From Albifimbria verrucaria (Eukaryota > Ascomycota > Sordariomycetes > Hypocreales > Stachybotryaceae), in contig JAHREC010000049.1 of the NCBI GenBank assembly GCA_020081605.1, positions 2,294,001 through 2,358,000 on the forward strand: a stretch of 64,000 nucleotides of DNA, read 5' to 3'. The translations under genes and the position numbers were made by a program. How positions within the stretch are numbered: position 1 is the first letter of the stretch; each line of letters begins with the position of its first letter. The notes beneath the pieces are model-generated. The model made no database searches. It worked only from the letters and a program-made list of their open reading frames with translations, and was not told the origin of the DNA. Shown here one piece after another: positions 1 through 12,112 of the stretch.

Positions 1-324
1 TATAAGGGTGACAGCGGGCCTAATAAGTACGAGCACTTTCAAGACGCATACATTACGGAGGAGGAATGGGAGATTCTCAAAGGGTTAGACGACCCCTTGA
101 ACGACCGAATTGTCGAATGCAACTTGGATGATCAAGGCAGATGGCGCATTGTTCGCTTCAGAGACGACAAGAGCGAGGCGAACCACAAGAGCACTGTTCA
201 GAGCGTCATGGAGAGTATTAACGATCGCGTTTCTGACAAAGATCTTTCCAAGGCTGCCGAGCTGATCAGGAAGAACTGGAAGGCTCGACAAGCACGAGCC
301 GATCAGGAAAGGCGTGGGAAATAA
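1..324 (+). CDS. CEG1: mRNA capping enzyme guanylyltransferase, C-terminal end (partial)
   Basis: The window opens inside a reading frame (frame 1, no start present) that runs 107 codons to TAA at 322-324. The order of features, YKGDSGPNKY, then an ITEEEW segment, then a basic-polar core containing RIVECNLDDQGRW and RFRDDKSEANH, and a Lys/Arg-rich tail, matches the C-terminal OB-fold end of fungal mRNA guanylyltransferases. These enzymes transfer GMP from GTP to the 5' diphosphate end of nascent pre-mRNA in the nucleus, on the phosphorylated RNA polymerase II C-terminal domain. The nucleotidyl-lysine KxDG motif lies upstream of the window, so activity cannot be judged here. The frame is intact. 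The identity rests on family resemblance of the C-terminal segment only. Confidence 0.8.
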   Translation, partial: YKGDSGPNKYEHFQDAYITEEEWEILKGLDDPLNDRIVECNLDDQGRWRIVRFRDDKSEANHKSTVQSVMESINDRVSDKDLSKAAELIRKNWKARQARADQERRGK

Positions 325-866
325 GGGCGTCTTTCGAACGAGCAGCAGCTCATCTCATCATGAAAAATAGCTTGTGTCTGCCCCGACTAGGAGGCTTCAG
401 GGCCACAGAGCGAAAAACAATATCTTACTGTAGAATAACCTGCGCTTCAATGCCGAATGGAAAAGCGAGTGTTGGATTAAAGAGGCGTTTCAAGGTCTGT
501 CGTTTTGACATTAGGCTGATGGTTTTGGAATTGACGGGATGTGGAGGATGGGCTCCCGCAACGACTGCGAATAAAGAGCGTATTTTCTCTTAGTCAAAGT
601 TGACTCCGAATTGGAAGATGACGATGTGGTACTCCTGGCTATTCACGACTTTTCTTCATTTAACAAAGCAATTGAATTACTCAATATGACTGGATCCTAA
701 TCACACGTCTCTGAATTATCTAGGAACCATCCAACTTGCCCTTAAGAACTCAAGGATCACCCAACTATTCTGCAAAGCCTTGTTAATGGAGACATGCCCA
801 GAATCCCAAGAAGCCTCCTTGATAGACAGCTGTTTATGAGTATCGTGTGTCACATTGCGACGCCAT
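325..866. other. intergenic, convergent 3' regions
   Basis: This stretch lies between the stop of the capping enzyme and the stop of the wall-protein gene on the opposite strand, so it should hold two 3' untranslated regions. Short open frames such as 360-593 show no recognisable protein features. I see no RNA gene or repeat. Confidence 0.5.
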
Positions 867-2274
867 CTAGAGCAAGAAGAGGATGACTGCAATCAACATA
901 ACGGTGCACCCAAGATTGCTGGTGCCGCCAGAACCTCCCAAGCCACGAGGTCCAGGCTTCTTGCTGCCCTCAGAAATCACGACAGCAGATGTCGTGGGCG
1001 GAACAGCATGGCTGATTGTCCCAGAGGCGTGGGTGCTCGCCGTGCCATTGACGGATGGGTATGGTGCCGAAGGAAGGAGCACCGTAGTGGTCACAAGCAC
1101 GGATGAAGACTCCGTCTTGGTCACGACTTCGGTCATTATAATGCTGGAAGAAGTCTGAGTGTTCCCTTGTCCTTCAGCCTTGGAAGAAGCCACCCAATCT
1201 TCGGAGCTCTGAAATGTTGAGGACTGCTCAGGACCACTGGCTGTGATGACAACAGTCCAGAGTGATGAGTACACGGTAGTGATTGTCCTGTGAGTAGTGG
1301 CCATTCCGGTAGCAGTGGAGAAGGAACTACTGATGGGCCCCCAAAGGTCAGAAATGACAACGACAGTGGTCATGGTCACAGTTGTGTGTGGAGTTCCGAG
1401 GAAGCTGGTGTCGACATTTGTGACTGTGGAGGGGTTTCCTGTAACAGTGACATCTGGATAACCACTGGTCAATGACATGTCTGTTTGTACCTGCGTGAGT
1501 GTTGATGGGTTGCCTGAGATGGTCGCGTCTGGCAGCCCAGAGGTCAAAGAGATGTCGGTTTGTACGTCAGTGAGTGTGGAAGGAAGCCCCGAAATGGTCG
1601 CATCTGGTAGCCCGCTGGTGTAGGAAACATCGGTTTGAAGCTCAGTGAGAGTCGATGGGTTGCCAGAGACAGTGACATCAGGCAGGCCTTTGGTGAAGGA
1701 GAGATCGGTGTTCACGTCAGTGACAGTTGTAGGATTGCCAGTAACTGTTGCATCACCGAGTGTTGACGGCACAACAGTAACAACGACTGATACTGTTTCT
1801 GTAGCGGCCACACAAGTACATTCACCCTCTTCAAAGCCTGTGCTTGACAGCAGAGTGTGTGTCTGAGTCCAGGACGAAGGCTCGGGGGTGGTGTAAAAGC
1901 TATAGATGACCGAGATGGCAGTGTGCGTGCTATTACCACTGGTTAGATTGGCAACCCAGGTTGAACAGCATCTCCCGACTTACGAAATGGCAACACTGAG
2001 ACCACCAGCTGAAGCAAGGCTCGATTGGGCCATTGTCGTGAGGAGCTCGGGACTGAGAGAGTCGCTGAAGCACTGCCAAAGGTGAGGACACTAGTACTCT
2101 CGGAGGTTGCAGCAGCGGTGACGGCGGCAGCGCTAGAGTCAAAGATTGTATCGTTACAGTCGCCACGACGCTCCAGATGATGAGCTTCTCCAAGAATGGT
2201 CTGCTGTGCGTGCAAAAGCTGCGTGCCAGAAAACAGCGGGCGGGTTGAGCCTCCTGATGAAGCTCTGGTCAGGT
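867..2274 (-). CDS. Ser/Thr-rich repeat protein, probable GPI-anchored cell wall protein (5' end unresolved)
   Basis: The 3' exon reads continuously from about 1929 down to 867. It is very rich in Ser, Thr and Val, carries five tandem 25-residue repeats, and ends with a small-residue segment followed by a hydrophobic tail (GCTVMLIAVILFLL), the usual form of a GPI-attachment signal. A 54-bp intron fits at 1983-1930 (GTAAGT donor, CTAAC branch, TAG acceptor) and joins this exon to an upstream S/T/A-rich segment. That segment continues to about 2274 if one C is restored near 2048 in a CCC run. I could not place the start codon or signal peptide with confidence; a frame with an MEKLIIWSVV start at 2193 looks signal-like but is out of frame. 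The likely role is a structural or adhesive wall protein at the cell surface. It is not a recognised named family. Confidence 0.6.
1405..1770 (-). repeat. 75-bp in-frame tandem repeats (five copies)
   Basis: Five consecutive copies of a 25-residue unit occur inside the wall protein. The consensus is LPDxT[IV][ST]G[NL]PST[LV]T, then a variable acidic or amide residue pair, then TD[VIML]S[LYF]T[SK]G. The first and last copies are the most diverged, and the inner three are nearly identical in protein and DNA. In fungal wall proteins such arrays change length readily by recombination. Confidence 0.85.
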
Positions 2275-4579
2275 TACACTACGGGAAGAATCTGGAACCA
2301 GATCAGAACGTACCACAGTGGGTGATGATGAAGCCGAAGACAAACAAAATAAGGAGCGAACAGAATGTAACTGGATGACGGATGACGGATCTCTTCCCAG
2401 GCGTCGTGTTTTCGGTGGTTGAGGGGGAACGTGGTTGTCACCAGCGGCCTCGGGATCTTTCATTGATGGCACTGTGTTGAGCAGGTTAGGAGGTGACGAA
2501 GAGATTTTAAATGACCATAACACTGACTTTTGAAGATGTATTCTCAAGAGATGTGAAAAGAATCAAAATTGGAGGACGCCTGTTGTGATACTCGGATGTT
2601 AGCATCACACAACTCCACACGTGGTTTGCACCTTGCACCAAAGTAACACGATGATATGACAACAACGGAAAGATGGTGAGAATGTACACTTACCGCAGAT
2701 GCTGGCGTAGGACAGTCTTTGAAAAGTCAATGAATGGATTCGAGAAGCGTAGCCTGGGTCGACTTAGAGATGCGACGTCGAGATTGCTTGGGTGAAGAAC
2801 GAGCGTGAGGGTGAGAAGGGTTGAAGGAGCCAGAAACGCGTAGGAAGCAGGAAAACTTCTGGTGTGTTTTTCTCGAACGGAGGAGAGGGACTGAGGCAGC
2901 GTGAATCAGTCTAATATATGCACAGCGGAAACGAGCAGGTCACTGGGCCGTTGAACAGCTGGCAAAGGCTGCCATTCTCTCGACCACTTTGGCCTACCAT
3001 GTTACTATTGAAGCTTTTTCGAGGCCAGCTGCTGACCAGGTGATAGCAGAACCTGTTCACACGGGTGAAAGAGGAGCCTGCCTGTCGGCTGTGGTAGATA
3101 GTGGCTGTTAATTGTGCTGAAGCGAGTACTTTGAAGATCATTGAACGTGTACAACAAGTAAGGTCAAAGGCGCCCGATAACAAACGTATACAATCGAAAT
3201 TGGCAGATTCCTGTGGGAGAATTGAGGCTCGAAACAACCATTATCAGGAAAACACCACTGCTCTGAAGGAGTGCAACTCCCATACACCGTGCGGATGCTT
3301 GGATATAACTTTTGATATGAGATTGTGCAACGCATGTGGGCAGACAAGTATTTGATAACACAAGCACCATTAAGATTTATAGAGTAGCAATTACGAGAAA
3401 CCATGGGTTAGATCGCGTGGATGGCAGTATTGAGATGATGATAGCCATAGCAGCAACGGCAAGGCTTTGCGACTGCACAACTTACACGGCGAATACGAGT
3501 GCCCGACAATAAGTCTTATAGACTGTGGTCGAAAACGGCAATGGTCTAAAATTGGGGTCTTGAGCTAATCACGTAAATAGCTTGAGGATACGGACGCGTT
3601 ATGAGCCACTTAATAACTTCACTTGGTGTTGTATTGCTGCCATTCTCACCTCATTCATTTTGCTGCCAAGAACTCAGATGGAGTGCTATTCCGGATGGGA
3701 ATGTACCTATTTAGTCCACGCAGGCAACCTATTCCCTATTCTGATAGCTGTACCATCGAAGAAACGTCATACAGCACCGGTCCCACCTTGGTAGGTACTT
3801 GGCTGGCTCGTATAAGACAACTGACAAAAATAGGGTCGCGAGGTACCTTAGCTGAAATAAAATAAAATAAAATAAAAAGAAATTATTTGTACCGAAACTG
3901 CAACACCAAGATATCCTCATTCTCAGGACCAAGGCAAAAAGAAAAGACAGAATAGACAGCAAATAAAAGGCTGGGGATAAAAAGAAAGAAGAAAAAAATG
4001 GGGTGGGTGAGAAAGAGCATATAACCATCAGCAGACCACTACCTGGCTTAGAGCGAACGTTCACTCGTGTCTACCACATATCCGTCCCGAGACGCGATAT
4101 ACTTTGCGACTACGGTTCGTTAGGCTGTTTGGCGCCCATCTGCTCGACACATGCGCTGTGCAGTGGGCGGGGTATCTCCTTGTACTCCACCGCCAAAGCG
4201 CCCATTAGAGAGGTACCTAGCTAGCGACCTTTCCGTTCTAACACGACGCGCGAGGGACCCAGAACAGCGCGTCGCGCTAACAGCACTGCTGCGAAGGTAC
4301 TTTACCTTGACTGCAACTTGGAGCTCGTCCCTCTACGCTGACAGTCGTCGTCAAACCACCTCCACCACAACCACGTCCAACCTTGCGCATCGCTGGGCGG
4401 ATCAATTCTTCAAGGCGCTCACCTAGCCATTGATCGAGCTCCCTTCGTAGAGCGCGTCCCTCTCCACTCTGCCATTCGCGCGAGCCCGCTGCTGCCAATC
4501 GACGACCGAACACACAGCTACACCCCTACGCGAGCTATTCTAACCCTGCGCCGTCCCTGGCTGTCGACAACCGCGCACC
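2275..4579. other. intergenic, divergent promoter region
   Basis: This 2.3 kb lies between the 5' ends of the wall-protein gene (minus) and PDS5 (plus). I see no convincing coding frame; the longest, 2911-3237 on the minus strand, has no recognisable protein character. The minus strand around 2370-2300 encodes a hydrophobic stretch that could belong to a missing 5' exon of the wall-protein gene, but I could not connect it. A short AAAAT tandem array lies at 3855-3878, and the 500 bases before PDS5 are C-rich. Confidence 0.45.
3855..3878. repeat. AAAAT pentanucleotide microsatellite
   Basis: About five perfect copies of AAAAT in tandem are visible, flanked by other A-rich sequence up to about 4000. 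Confidence 0.9.
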
Positions 4580-7500
4580 ATGGCGCGTCGTCGTACCCGT
4601 GCGAAACAGCCGCCCGCTGAGGAGGAGGAACCCGTGCAGGAGGAGACCCACGAGCCTGAGCCCGAATCCGAGGCCGACGAAGCCCAGGACAACGCCACCG
4701 AGGAAGAGCCCGAGGCAGCACGCGAGGATGCCGACGAGGACCAAGAACTGCGTACTCTGCAATTTGACGAAGAGCTATCGTGGCGGGTAGGAAGTCGATC
4801 CCCAGCGGCACCCTGCTGACGAGGCTCGAGAAGCTGTCCCGGGAGCTTGCCGATTTCGATCAAGGTGATGTCGACCTCGAGTCTCTCAAAGATGTCGCCT
4901 CGAAACTTGCGCATCGCAATCTGCTGCAACACAAGGACCGCGGTGTTCGCGCCTACACGGCATGCTGCCTTGTAGACATCCTTCGCCTGTTTGTTCCCGA
5001 GGCTCCCTTCACGGATGATCAGCTCAAGGTAAGCGCATCCTGTCCTCTAAATTCGTGGCAAGTCTTGATCTGACTGGATCCCCAAGATGATATTTTCCTT
5101 GTTTGTCAAGGACATTCTCCCGGCTCTGCACGATCCCACGAACCCCTATGACAGCCAGCACAAATACGTCCTCATGTCATTGACAGACGTCAAGAGTATC
5201 CTCCTGCTTACCGAAATCAACGGTGCCGATGACCTTCTGTTACGGCTGTTCAACTCCGCCTTCGATGGCGTCTCCAGCTCATCAAAGGCCAGCACGGAAG
5301 AGCAAGTAGCCAAAGATGTTGAAATCCATCTAACGGATATGCTTCTGCAACTAATTGATGAGTCGCCGGGCAGTGTTCCAGCGGCAGTGATTGACGCCAT
5401 CATCAGTCAGTTTTTGCGTGCGGCACCCCGGGTGGTGCTCGCAGCAAGGAACAGAATGGCAACCAAACAACTCTTCTCCCAAAAACCGAGCCACCAGCGT
5501 ATGTCATGGCCAAGAACATATGCAATGGCTGCGCCGACAAAATGGCGCGTTATGTTACACAGTATTTCAGCGATGTCATCCTCGACGCTTCTCAGTTTGC
5601 TACCAAATCCAATGGATTCCGCCGAGGGAAGATGAAGACGATGAGGATACTAACGCAGGCCCATCAGAGGCTGACTTGAAGAGCCTTCGTCAGGCTCATC
5701 TCCTGATTCAGGAGCTCTGGCGAGCTGCGCCGACCGTGTTGCAAAATGTGATTCCGCAAATCGACGCGGAGCTTTCAGCAGATAACATTCATCTTCGACA
5801 GATCGCCACAGAAACCCTTGGTGACATGATTTCAGGCATTGGAGCAGCTGGTCCGCCACCACCACCTGTGCTTGACCCAGCCGCATACCCCCAATGCGCT
5901 TGCTCGATGAGCCGCCAGCCACACCCGTCGAGGGCAATGTCCTGACGAAGCCATACTCTCCTCAGTCATTTGCCCAGACTCACCACGGAGCGTATCGTAA
6001 TTTCGTTAGCAGAAAGAATGACATAGCACCAACAATACGTGCTGCGTGGGTAACTGCCTCCGGTTACATCCTCTCAACGTCTGCGGGCGGCATAGGCCTG
6101 AGCAGGGAGGATGAGATGGAGCTGGTCAATGGCCTCGGAGAGAAGTTGAGCGACAGCGATGAAAAGGTTCGACTGGCCGCAGTCAAGGCTATCGAGCTCT
6201 TTGATTTCCGAGATATCGTCCTCAAGCTGGGCTTGGCGGGAGGATTTCAAAGGAAGGCTCCATCTTCGCTATTTTGGGAGATCGATGCCGTGACAGAAGG
6301 CCTGCAGTGCGCGTTGAGGCTATGGTTCTCCTCGGAAAGCTTTGGGCCGTTGGTTCCGGCGACATAGCTGATGGACAGCAGGCTGTTACATCTTGTCTCA
6401 GCGGCGCCCCTCGCAGATTATCAAGGCATTTTATGCCAATGACCCTGATCTTAACGTACTTCTTGACCGGGTTATGTTTGAATGTCTGATACCGCTCAAG
6501 TACCCCAATATCAAGGGAAGAGTGCCAAGGGCGCAGCTGGGTCATCCCAAGGCAACAAGGGCTCTCTTGGACAGGCTGACCAGGATAGAATCCGCGCTGA
6601 AAGGATCCTTTTGATGCTCAAGTACCTTGATGCTCCTGCGCAGAAGGCCTTCTTTGCCATGCAGGCCAGACAGCCTCAGTTCGCTAAGGGACTTCGTATC
6701 TTCCTCCAGCAATGCGAAGCGTACAATGGCGGCATCATTGAAGCAAACGAGGACAAGGTGAAGGCGGGCCTGGCCAAGACCATGCAGTGGTTCGGTGCTT
6801 TCTTCCCCGACCATGTCAAGGTTCGCACTGATCTCCAGAAGTTTGCTAAGCTGAACGACCGTCGAAGCTATCAACTCGTCAAGTACGCCATTGAGTCTGA
6901 AAGCGACTTCAAAACAGTACGCCGGGCAATTAATGAGTTGATTTCAAAGATACAAGGCAGTGCGGCTTCTAGCTCGCTTGACACTCTCATTCCTCTCTTG
7001 TATCGATCAAGTAGTCTCATGTACAACCGAAGTCATCTCGCAACCATCATGGACTACTCCAAGAATGACAAGGATGGTTACGCTTCTGTCGCCCATCAAA
7101 TTCTCAACGATATTTCTCAGCGTAATCCCGATCTCTTCAAGGCTCATTCGGAGCAGTTGCAGAAAGACATCATTGAGCAAACACCAACAGAGAACAAGCC
7201 CAATGACCCGGCAGTGGTAGATATGCTTAAAGCATATTCTTCGTATGCCAAGAAGTATCCCGATGATATCAACTGTGACAGAAAGTTCACTCAGACCTTG
7301 GTGGATTATGCTCTGTACGGTACACCTGCCAAAACAGCAAAGTACGCAGTCAATATTCTGTTAGCGAAGAATGATGACAAAAGCAAGGTTACGGCCACCA
7401 ATTTGCTACAGAAGACGATGAAAAACTGCACCCTGATTCACCCCGGCTGCTCAACAAGTTGACTACCATCAGCCAGCTTGAGCGGTTGGCTCCCACTGTG

Positions 7501-9169
7501 GTTGCAGACTCGGATGATGCTATTCTTGACCTCACCGTCAAGAAAATTCTACGTGAGGTTCGAACCGATGCAAAAAGCTCTGATCCTACATGGGTCAATG
7601 ATACGGAAATGGACGATGAGCTACAAGCTAAAGCTTTGTCGATGAAGGTCCTCGTCAACAAAGCACTTGCCAGCGAGGATGAGGCTGATGCAGAGGAGCA
7701 GGTCAAGCCCGTGCTAAAGCTGCTTAAAACCTTCGTGGTCATGGAGGGCGAGTTTTGCAAGGTTAAGGACACTCCTCCGCATCACAAGAAGAGACTTCGA
7801 CTTCTTGCCGGTCAATTGCTGCTGAAGCTATCGACTGTGAAGAAGTATGACGACCAGCTCGATCATGCAACCTTCAATAAGCTTGCTGAACTTGTGCAAG
7901 ACAGTGAGCTCAATGTGCGTCGACACTTTATTGAGAAGCTGCAGAACTACCTCACTCGGGGTAGGCTGCGTGCTCGGTTCTACACGATTCTGTTCTTGGT
8001 TGCGTTTGAACCGGTAACAGAGCTAAAAACTCGAGTCGAAACATGGATACGATCTCGTGCTCGATACTACGCAGAGAACAACAAACAAGTGATGGAGGCA
8101 GTGGCACCCAGGTTGATTTCGCTGCTGGCACATCATCCAGATTACAGCCCTGAGCTCAACGACCTTGTGGATTTCGCCAATTACTTTTTGTTCTATCTGA
8201 GCACTGTTGCTACCGAGGAAAATATCTCTCTAATTTACAAGTACGCGGAGAGAGTTAAGCAGACCCGGGACGGTATCAGCCCCGAAGCGAGTGAGAACCT
8301 GTACGTTCTAAGTGATCTTGCGCAAACGGTGATTCGCAACTTCCAGGAGAAGCGAAACTGGAGCTTCCAGGCATACCCGGGCAAGGTTGGTCTCCCAGCA
8401 GGATTATTTGCAGTGCTTCCATCGAGTGAAGTTGCGCAGCAAATTGCCAAGAAGTTATACATTCCAGACGAACTGGATGAGAAGGTGGACGAACTAATTC
8501 GAGCACTGGATCGCAAAAAGGTATGTAAACGATCAAGAGGACTTTGGCCAACTTTGGTTTCGTCAGCCGCTAACTGCTTTACAGAAACGCAAGTCTATGC
8601 ATGACTGGTCGGAGCACCCGGCAAAGAAAGTTAGGACACAAGTAAAGACGGTCATCCGAGGCAAGCCAGAGTCACGATCGCGACCAAAGAGCGAAAAGAC
8701 AAAGAAGAAGTCCACGCCTCGCCCAAAGAAGGTTGGGTCGCCGCGTGTTCCTGACTCAGAGCGACGCCGCAGTGGTCGTGCTCATGCTGTTTCTACCTAC
8801 AAGGAGCGGGATGACGAAGACGACGAGGCTGAGATGATGGACGGCGTCGCCGAGTGGGATTATGGCGATGATGACTCGGAGCGAGCCTCGGATGAAGAAA
8901 GCAGCGCTACTGAGGAAGAAGATGGCCAGGATGAAAACAGCGACAAAGAGGCATCAGATGATGACAATGACGGTTCAGAGCAAGAAGCAGAAGAGCCGAC
9001 GCGGAGCAGCAGGCAGAAGGCGTCTCGCCCCAAGAGCAAAACCAGCACTCCTGCGAAGCCCGCCGTCAAGACCAGCGTCCTAACCCAGAGCGCCCGAAGT
9101 TCCCGGTCAACTCGGACACGCGGCGCACGGGATACGTCGGAGATGGACGTCGATGACGATGATGAATGA
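4580..9169 (+). CDS. PDS5: sister chromatid cohesion protein Pds5 (frameshifted in this sequence)
   Basis: This is a HEAT-repeat cohesin regulator that binds Scc1/Rad21, recruits Wapl and Eco1, and maintains sister chromatid cohesion in the nucleus. ATG 4580 opens an Arg-rich then acidic N-terminus. The diagnostic fungal block SGTLLTRLEKLSREL begins near 4802, followed by the DILPALHDP and HKYVLMSL region and a long helical repeat body to about 8520. The tail is Lys-rich then Asp/Glu-rich, ending at 9169; about 1,490 residues is normal for the family. Two introns are clear: 5029-5086 and 8521-8584 (CTAAC branch, ACAG acceptor). About eight frame breaks without introns occur, near 4785, 5426, 5626, 5888, 6249, 6407, 6520 and 7415; nearly all are restored by one added base in a G, C or A run. 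I read these as sequence errors, because the protein is conserved on both sides of each break. Confidence 0.93.
5029..5086 (+). other. PDS5 intron 1
   Basis: The GTAAGC donor follows the codons for TDDQLK. A CTGAC-like branch and an AAG acceptor precede the codons for MIFSLFVKD, keeping the Pds5 alignment continuous across 58 bp. Confidence 0.85.
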
Positions 9170-9935
9170 AACGATTGGGAATTTGTGGGAGGGTAGCAAA
9201 AGTGGAAGTGCGGTCCATCGGTAGCAGGGGCGTGGATATGTAGGAGCTCGAGTCCTGGTCCTTGGTCATGGAGATTTTGTGTCTACTTTGCTTGTCTTTG
9301 TATCTCTTCTTTTTTGTTTTTTCTTCCTCATTGGAGCACGCTTGGTACCGGTACCGTTTACTCGTGGCTTATTTTATTACCTGGGCACAGTCGGAGGCGT
9401 CCTCGCTCAGAATGTAGCTAGTTGGACGAGGTCAGAATTGGATTCACGGATACCCATCAACACATGTTTTGCCTGTCGTCGTCGTCGTTGTCGTCTGTCT
9501 GTCTCTCACACTGTCACAGGTTCGGTCCAGACGCCATCGAACAAAAACGCTTCACTCTTTTCAGTCGACCTATCCTGTAAACCCAAAATAATGTGCCTAC
9601 GGTCAATATATGATTGCCCGCTTCCCAAGAAGATGACTCCTGGCCGGTGGTTAAGACAAGAGCTCTCACTACGCCGGAAAATCCGACTCCTCTCCGTATC
9701 GATCATGAACCGTGATTGCAAACCATGACACACTCCATCGCTGCTTCCTTCTTATCCTTCTAATATGTACAATGATGTGGAGAAGAACCTGGTCTCCTTC
9801 CGGCTACTTCTTTTCTAGATGACACATCTTCTTAGTACAGCTGCCGTACTATACAATGAAGCCGGTCAGCGCGTTTCCCGGGTCCGGTCCTTTTACCCTG
9901 TGGGTACAGGTTGGAATATGTCCGCCTGTATGCGA
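9170..9935. other. intergenic, convergent 3' regions
   Basis: This lies between the stop codons of PDS5 (plus) and the SNF5-family gene (minus). It is T-rich just after PDS5 (9290-9330), which suits a 3' untranslated region. The 149-codon frame 9279-9728 lacks any recognisable feature and I do not call it a gene. Confidence 0.5.
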
Positions 9936-12112
9936 TTAAGGAGCAGATTGCCCTGATTCAGCAGCCACTCTGGCTCTGACCTCTTTACGATGGCCCGAGA
10001 ATTTCAGGTGAGTTTCAAACTTCTGGGCTGTCGTGCCCGGACCAGGAGTGTAAAGCTTTTGAGTGCAGTCAAGACAGCGAATTCGCGGCAGCCAGACGGA
10101 CATGGCGCCTTCTGGAGGCGGGTTGGTGTTCGTGGGTAGCTCGGTGATGGGATCAAGATAGGTGTATCGCATGACAGCTTCGAAACGATCACCATTGGGG
10201 TATTGAGCTTCTAATTCTTTAAGGGCCCTGACTAGCCATTCAGGGGTGGGGGCTATGGGGGTGTCTGGTTAGCAAGATACAATCACTGGGAAATACAACA
10301 TAGGAGTGCAGCTTACACTGGGAGGTAAAGGTTGACCGGGTCCAATGGGTGGCGCCGGTAGGCGGCCTATTTGGCCAGGAGGATAGTTACCAGCAGTTTC
10401 GGGCTGAGATGGACCAGACGGAGGCGGGGCCATGTTGCCGGACGCTGAAGGGCCAGCTGCTTGAGTCGGCGTCTGGGGTTGTGAAGGAGGCATCAGATCA
10501 CGATAGTCGCCCCTCATAATCCTTCTCAGCTTCTCTCTGTTCACTCTCAGAGTCACTATAAGAGGCTGTGGCTCATCCGGCTCCTCTACGAAGCGTCGAG
10601 ATGTCCGAGTCTCGTGGTGATGGAGTATGGCAGACGTCTCAGGTGTTTCAGAGCGACCCAGATGGGTGGCCATTCTCTGCTGAGCCGCGGAAGCTGCTCC
10701 TCGCATGCCTCTGGTACGAGCGGTACCTACAGCGACGTGAGAAGGCGCGGGAGAATCGGGTGCCGAATCCTCGCTCTCGTCAGACTCTGAAAGATCGCCA
10801 TCTCGGACAACGCGTTTACGGCCCGTGCCGGCAGCTCTCTTATACAATCGACTCTCTTCAATGTTGGGGCAGCTCCCGGCAAAACAGACGAAACAATGAG
10901 AGTCCGAATGGTGCGTTGCCTTTCTTTGAGGTCTGGTAGCTGCGGCCCGCCTCTGCGGTTAATTGAACGCTTTTGGCGACGCTGCTCTCGAGAGAATATG
11001 GTCTCATTTCTGTCCAGAACAGCATCACTGACTTCGTAGAGGTAAGGTGCATATTCCTTGGCTTGCTGCTGTGGCCGGAAGACTGAGGGCAGCGGCGTCT
11101 GTAAGAAGGCCGATACAAGGTCCGGATCCTCGATTGGTCGGCCGTCGAATGGATGACCTACACTGTACAAGCTACGGGTGAAGAGTTGAGCCTGCTCGCG
11201 GATGCAGTGGGCAATGGCGGTGGTGAATTCGCCTGAGAGCGAAAGGTCGCGGGCCATGCTGGCGGCGAACTCTTCGGGGAATTAGCCGGATTGTTGAGCT
11301 CCCACTCGAACTGATCCACGAGCGTATGTTGGCCGATGGTGATGTTCAGCTTGATGAGGATACGCATTTCGTCATTTTTGTAGGCCGAGTACGGGAGTTC
11401 GGGGTCAAGGGCATCCTCCTCGGAGTGGACAAAAGGATAAAAGTCGTTGAGCTGCTCGCGCATTTGATGGACAATCTGCTCGTAAACAGGCTGCGACGCG
11501 GGAGGCTTGAGGCCCATGTCCTCGACGAGCTGTGCGGCAAATAGCTCAACGGCGAGGATGCGTTCGTGCAGGTTCCAGGTGAAGGTATCCCGCAGCTTGA
11601 TCTTGTCCCATTCGACCTCCAACCTCAGCGGCACCAGCTCCTCGTGCTGCTCGGCCTGCTTAAGCATGTCCTTTCGCTTGTACTTGAGAGGCGGCGTGGT
11701 GCGGCGGCCGGGGCGGGGCTTCTGGGACGGATAGATGATTCTTGACGGTCCTCGGAATAGCCATTGGCGTAGCCATTGTAGCCTTCGCCGTACAGACGGC
11801 TTGGGGGAACCACGCGCGATACTCGTTACGGACGAGCTTGTATTCGTGCATCCTCTCGCGTGTCTCGTAGGTGGATTTGCGGGTTTGGTTGAGTTGCTGG
11901 CTCAGAGCGGCGGCAGCGATGGAGTCTCGCATGGTGTAACGCTCCACCATGAGCTTGTCGAACGACTCCTTGGTGCGGACGGGGATCTCGGCGCCGCCGC
12001 CGCTGGCAGTGGTGACGCCGGCATCTTTGTCGTCTGATACGGACACTGATGCCGAGGCCGCGCTGGAATTGGGGCCCGTCGCCGGCGCCGATGCGGATGG
12101 CTGCGCGGCCAT
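9936..12112 (-). CDS. snf5: SNF5/SMARCB1-family chromatin remodelling subunit (frameshifted in this sequence)
   Basis: This is a core subunit of SWI/SNF-type (Snf5) or RSC-type (Sfh1) nucleosome remodellers in the nucleus. Start ATG 12112 opens a Ser/Ala-rich leader, then the fungal block DKLMVERYTMRDSIAAAALS. The SNF5 domain follows: VPLRLEVEWDKIKLRDTF, the ILAVELFAAQLVEDMG segment, and a second repeat with ILIKLNITIGQHTLVDQFEW and GEFTTAIAHCIREQ. After a basic, proline-rich region a C-terminal Cys-containing segment (RIRCLDCTQKLYTPGPG) ends at 9936. One intron fits at 10316-10253 (GCTAAC branch, TAG acceptor). Frame breaks near 11803, 11737, 11276, 10866 and 10248 each need one base, four of them in G/C runs of 4-5. 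Length is about 704 residues. I cannot firmly separate Snf5 from Sfh1; the N-terminal and C-terminal blocks are the filamentous-fungal form. Confidence 0.9.

Noticed and set aside
1933..2193. Minus-strand frame starting MEKLIIWSVVATVTIQSLTL that looks like a signal peptide for the wall protein
   Set aside because: It is out of frame with the S/T-rich chain and cannot be joined through the 1983-1930 intron. The overlapping frame joins with one restored base. Hydrophobicity may be chance, so it is not used as the start.
4580..9169. PDS5 as a pseudogene
   Set aside because: Protein-level conservation is uninterrupted on both sides of each break, there are no premature stops other than those caused by shifts, and unrelated essential genes show the same defects.
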